Assembly: GCA_035236585.1 (NCBI GenBank)
Contig: CP141127.1
Coordinates: forward strand, 46,948,001-47,012,000
Direction: 5' to 3'
From: Warburgia ugandensis
Lineage: Eukaryota; Streptophyta; Magnoliopsida; Canellales; Canellaceae
Length of the DNA: 64,000 nt
The stretch's first letter is position 1; every line of letters begins with the position of its first letter. Shown piece by piece: positions 61,069 to 64,000 of this stretch. The position numbers were made by a program, and so were the translations under genes. The notes under the pieces are model-generated. The model was not told where the DNA came from. It did not search any database and was given only the letters and a program-made list of their open reading frames with translations.

Positions 61069-63594
61069 TGTGGTGACCCGAGTTTTTGTAACACATTTTG
61101 TAATACATTTTTCAAAGGTAGGGTGCCCTTAGTAGTAAATTTTTTTATTTTTATTTTTGCAAAACAAAGCAGCAAAAATTCTTTTCTTTATAACTTGCTT
61201 TGTAAAAGCCAAGTCATCACTTTATACATAACATAAGTAGAATTTTGTACAAGATAAATTTCCATCAAAGGAATATACTTTTATTAAATTCTAAAATCCA
61301 TCCAATGGTTCACAATACAGCTGAGGTATCAGTACAATACTTGTCCAAATTACATAATCCAAATTTCAAACCTCACCATACCTTAAAAATTCTCAATACA
61401 ATATAATTCTCTCAAATAAAAATACATGTCTTCAAGGGATATAGCCTGATTGATTATTCTTCCAAACCTTCTTAAGTCTTGAGCTCCTAATTCTCCTTCT
61501 TTGTGTCTGAGATATTGTAAACATTCAAACATTTACAATATCTAAGCAAGCTATGCTTGGTAGGGGATTCAAGAAACATAATAATTTGACAGTATAATCC
61601 TAATACTTCATAATCCCATTATTCATACTCATGGATCAATTTCTCTACTTTGTCATATATGCACATCCTTACACATACATACCGTATATGTCGTATAGAT
61701 ATATATATGGTCAAAACCGTGAAAAATAGTTAATATCTCAAAACATCAATAATCACACTTAGACACAGTGAGTTGATCAATCATCCAGACTCTGTTGGAA
61801 AATACTCCCTCATTTGGGCAGTATCATCACTTTAACCATACTGAGTTGATAAAACATCCAGACTCTACTAGAAAAATACTCCCTTATTTTGGTAGATCAG
61901 CATCTCATTATGCCATGCATCATAATGCAAAACACTCAAGGGACTACTATGTTGTAGTCTGATCCATACTAGCACGCTCAGATAAGTGCTTTCATACTCC
62001 ACGGATACCAAATGTGGAAAATCATTTATGTTATGTCTATATGGGGAGACAGACCGTCACAATGGTGGCCTTCCCATAATTGCCCCACCCAACATTTTGC
62101 CTCTCTTTGGGCATCTTATCATCATATATATATATATATATCACATTTCAGAGAGCGGGTAGTCAAACCCTCATAACCCTCCTAGCATAGCATCCCCAGG
62201 CATATGCCTATTTAAAACAAAACCACAAGCCTCCATGCTTGTATATAAAGTAATCTTTTTACTTATCAGACATCTTGTCTGTTTATATCATCATCCTTGT
62301 ATTTTGGTATTCTTATACCGAGGATAGGATTTCACTTTAGACTTAGGGATCATCATTTACAATGAATGATGCCCATGTTCATATAAGTTTAGGGATCACT
62401 ATTCTATATGAATGATTCCCATGTATTTATTTTATACCTATCAGACAATTTGTCTGTTTATCTATGGCTGGAATACCTTATAGTTCCCTCTTCACTTAGG
62501 GTTTTCCTCAATTCTAACTTAACCATTTCATATGTGCTTCGGTTGGATCATAAGGGTTTTCAATGGATTTAATACAAGTATTTACATTACACTTATCAAC
62601 ATTTCCAAATATAAGATCATATATTCAACATGTATTTCTCTTGTCAATGCATTCATAAAATCCTCCTACCTTCAAGTAGTGATTCATCTCTTCAAATCTT
62701 CCATGATCCTGATTGACATATGAAATCTGTAAATCCATACATACTATCAATATTTATACAATCTGAATAATCCTATATTTTTTATACTATCTATATTCTT
62801 TGTCTAATCTTGTCTTTTGATATAAAGGATCTAGATCTTGTGTCCTATCATGATCTATCTTCCTCAGATAGTGTTTATCCTATTGATCAATAGATTTGAC
62901 AGTTAGAATGATCTTCTAATCTTTCAGATCTATGTATTTTCTATTCTAAGTCTTTGTGTATTCCTTTCTTTGATCTTGATCTTTCATAGATCATTTGATC
63001 AACAATTTATACTTATTGATAAAGATCAAGAGCTTAGATCTTCTACCATCTTAGTTCTTCTTTGATCTAAGTTCAGTTGTTTGATCATCCCTACGGAGAA
63101 TGATCTTGGTTGTCTTCCTTGAATCATACTTGATCAAGGGTTTGGATTCTCTATTTAGATTTTTCTACATCATACATACATAGATATCTAATAAAATATG
63201 ACACTAGGATTCTTATTGCTCTTGATCATTCAAGATCCTATGGATCTTGTTTGATCATCCTTATCTTACTTACAATTTTTATTTGGATTAGATAATTTAC
63301 TAACCTTTTATGCTCTTATTATTATTCAACCAGTTAATGTTTTACTGGTTGAAGATAGCTTATTCCACCCTAAGTCTAGACAGCTCCTCTTATTTCCAAT
63401 TAGCTAAGGCTTATTAGCTGAATGGTTGAACACAAAGTGGTTACTTCAATCCTCATGTAAGGAGCCATTTAGACCTCACAAACGTCAACGGAAGGCAGGG
63501 GAAGAGCGAGGCTCTATTGGAGAACCCCCTTAACCACCATGTTCAACATTCACTAGAGTGCTCAACCTTTCCTAAGGTTCTTATGAGCATTTTA
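61069..63594 (-). repeat. L5: long LTR related to L1, 3' part
   Basis: The LTR end on the minus strand is ...CTCGGGTCACCACA at 61069. Moving right it follows the 3' part of L1 in reverse order: the hairpin (61507-61546), the segment with CCTCTC..GGGCATC and GCCCCACCCAAC (62040-62110), then the segment equivalent to about 9780-9920 (AACGTCAACGGAAGG, GGAGCCATTTAGACC). Similarity stops near 63595. The left flank ATTAC would be the TSD. No genes. Confidence 0.75.
61507..61546. repeat. Conserved LTR hairpin (L5)
   Basis: CTGAGATATTGTAAA at 61507-61521 and TTTACAATATCTAAG at 61532-61546, a 15-bp stem with one mismatch. Flanked by GCAAGCTATGCTTGGTAGGG, the inverse of the L1 flank. Confidence 0.85.
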
Positions 63595-64000
63595 AGTCAT
63601 GTATCTATCCCAGAATTGTCAAATCATAACCATAACTTACCAATAATACCAAGTGGCATCCTGCCTTAGTTTTACATATACCAACACGAATAAATGTAAG
63701 AAAATATAACTTCAATGAACTATGTTTTTCACTTTTACTTCTTGTGTTCCTTCTGTAGTCTTTTATGCCTGTTGTAGCTACTTTCTCTCTTTGCCTTTCC
63801 TTTTATTTGAAAATGTTTAGGATAGGCTGAGTATAAACTTATACTTAGCACATAACATGATTACTACAAAATTGAAATAAACGGCATACAGCATTCATGA
63901 TTTGAGGATGAGTATTGTGCATATCAATTCAAATAACCATCCCACATAGGCTTCATCATGCAATGCATTTCTTGCATTCACATATAACTGAATATCTCAC
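63595..64000 (-). repeat. Possible F-related LTR fragment at the window end
   Basis: 63810-63870 resembles the hairpin region of the minus-strand F copies: AAAATGTTTAGGATAGGCTG, then GAGTATAA-AC-TTATACTT and CATAACATGATTACTAC. No clear LTR end is found at the join with L5, so the family and boundary are uncertain. Confidence 0.35.

Overview
This is nuclear plant DNA made almost entirely of transposons inserted into one another. The evidence for a plant is a PLS/E-type pentatricopeptide repeat (PPR) gene fragment, a chromodomain Ty3/gypsy polyprotein, a Ty1/copia polyprotein, and two CACTA (En/Spm) transposons of the plant TNP2 type. A flowering plant is likely; I cannot name the species. I see no intact host gene, rRNA, tRNA, CRISPR array or prokaryotic feature. 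Every coding region I recognise carries stop codons or frameshifts.

The insertion order can be read from target-site duplications (TSDs) and from broken reading frames that resume on the far side of an insert. The oldest layer is CACTA-2 on the minus strand, with its 5' end at 58519 and its 3' end beyond the left edge. Three things sit in it: a very long solo-type LTR (L1, about 1711-11923), a second CACTA on the plus strand (CACTA-1, 12661-49596, TSD TAA), and a decayed copia element (50283-about 54190). CACTA-1 was itself split by L2 (15049-33337, TSD AAGTA), which interrupts its TNP2 gene; by a diverged LTR-like block L3 (about 36525-39904); and by solo LTR L4 (39910-45765, TSD TATGT). L2 holds a minus-strand Ty3/gypsy element (about 16396-27954) and a PPR gene fragment.

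The youngest layer is a family of 2.6-2.9 kb solo LTRs, called F here. F1 (1-1710, cut by the window edge) lies at the start of L1. F2 (5138-8002) lies in L1, F3 (17784-20390) in the gypsy polyprotein at the integrase/chromodomain boundary, F4 (28028-30869, TSD GAGCG) in the PPR fragment, and F5 (41006-43589, TSD GTATA) in L4. At the right end, past CACTA-2, are about 2.5 kb with no recognised content, then a minus-strand LTR fragment (L5) and possibly a further F-related fragment running off the window.

The large LTRs (L1, L2, L4, L5), the gypsy LTRs and the F family share a plan. They begin TGTAA and end GTCACA or close to it, with unusually long imperfect inverted termini, and they carry a strong hairpin at a comparable place in the 3' half. 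Several F LTRs also keep a TATA box, sometimes inside a perfect inverted repeat, and an upstream hairpin. These shared structures, the PPR fragment inside a retroelement, and the readable nesting order are the most interesting content. I find no convincing new gene system.
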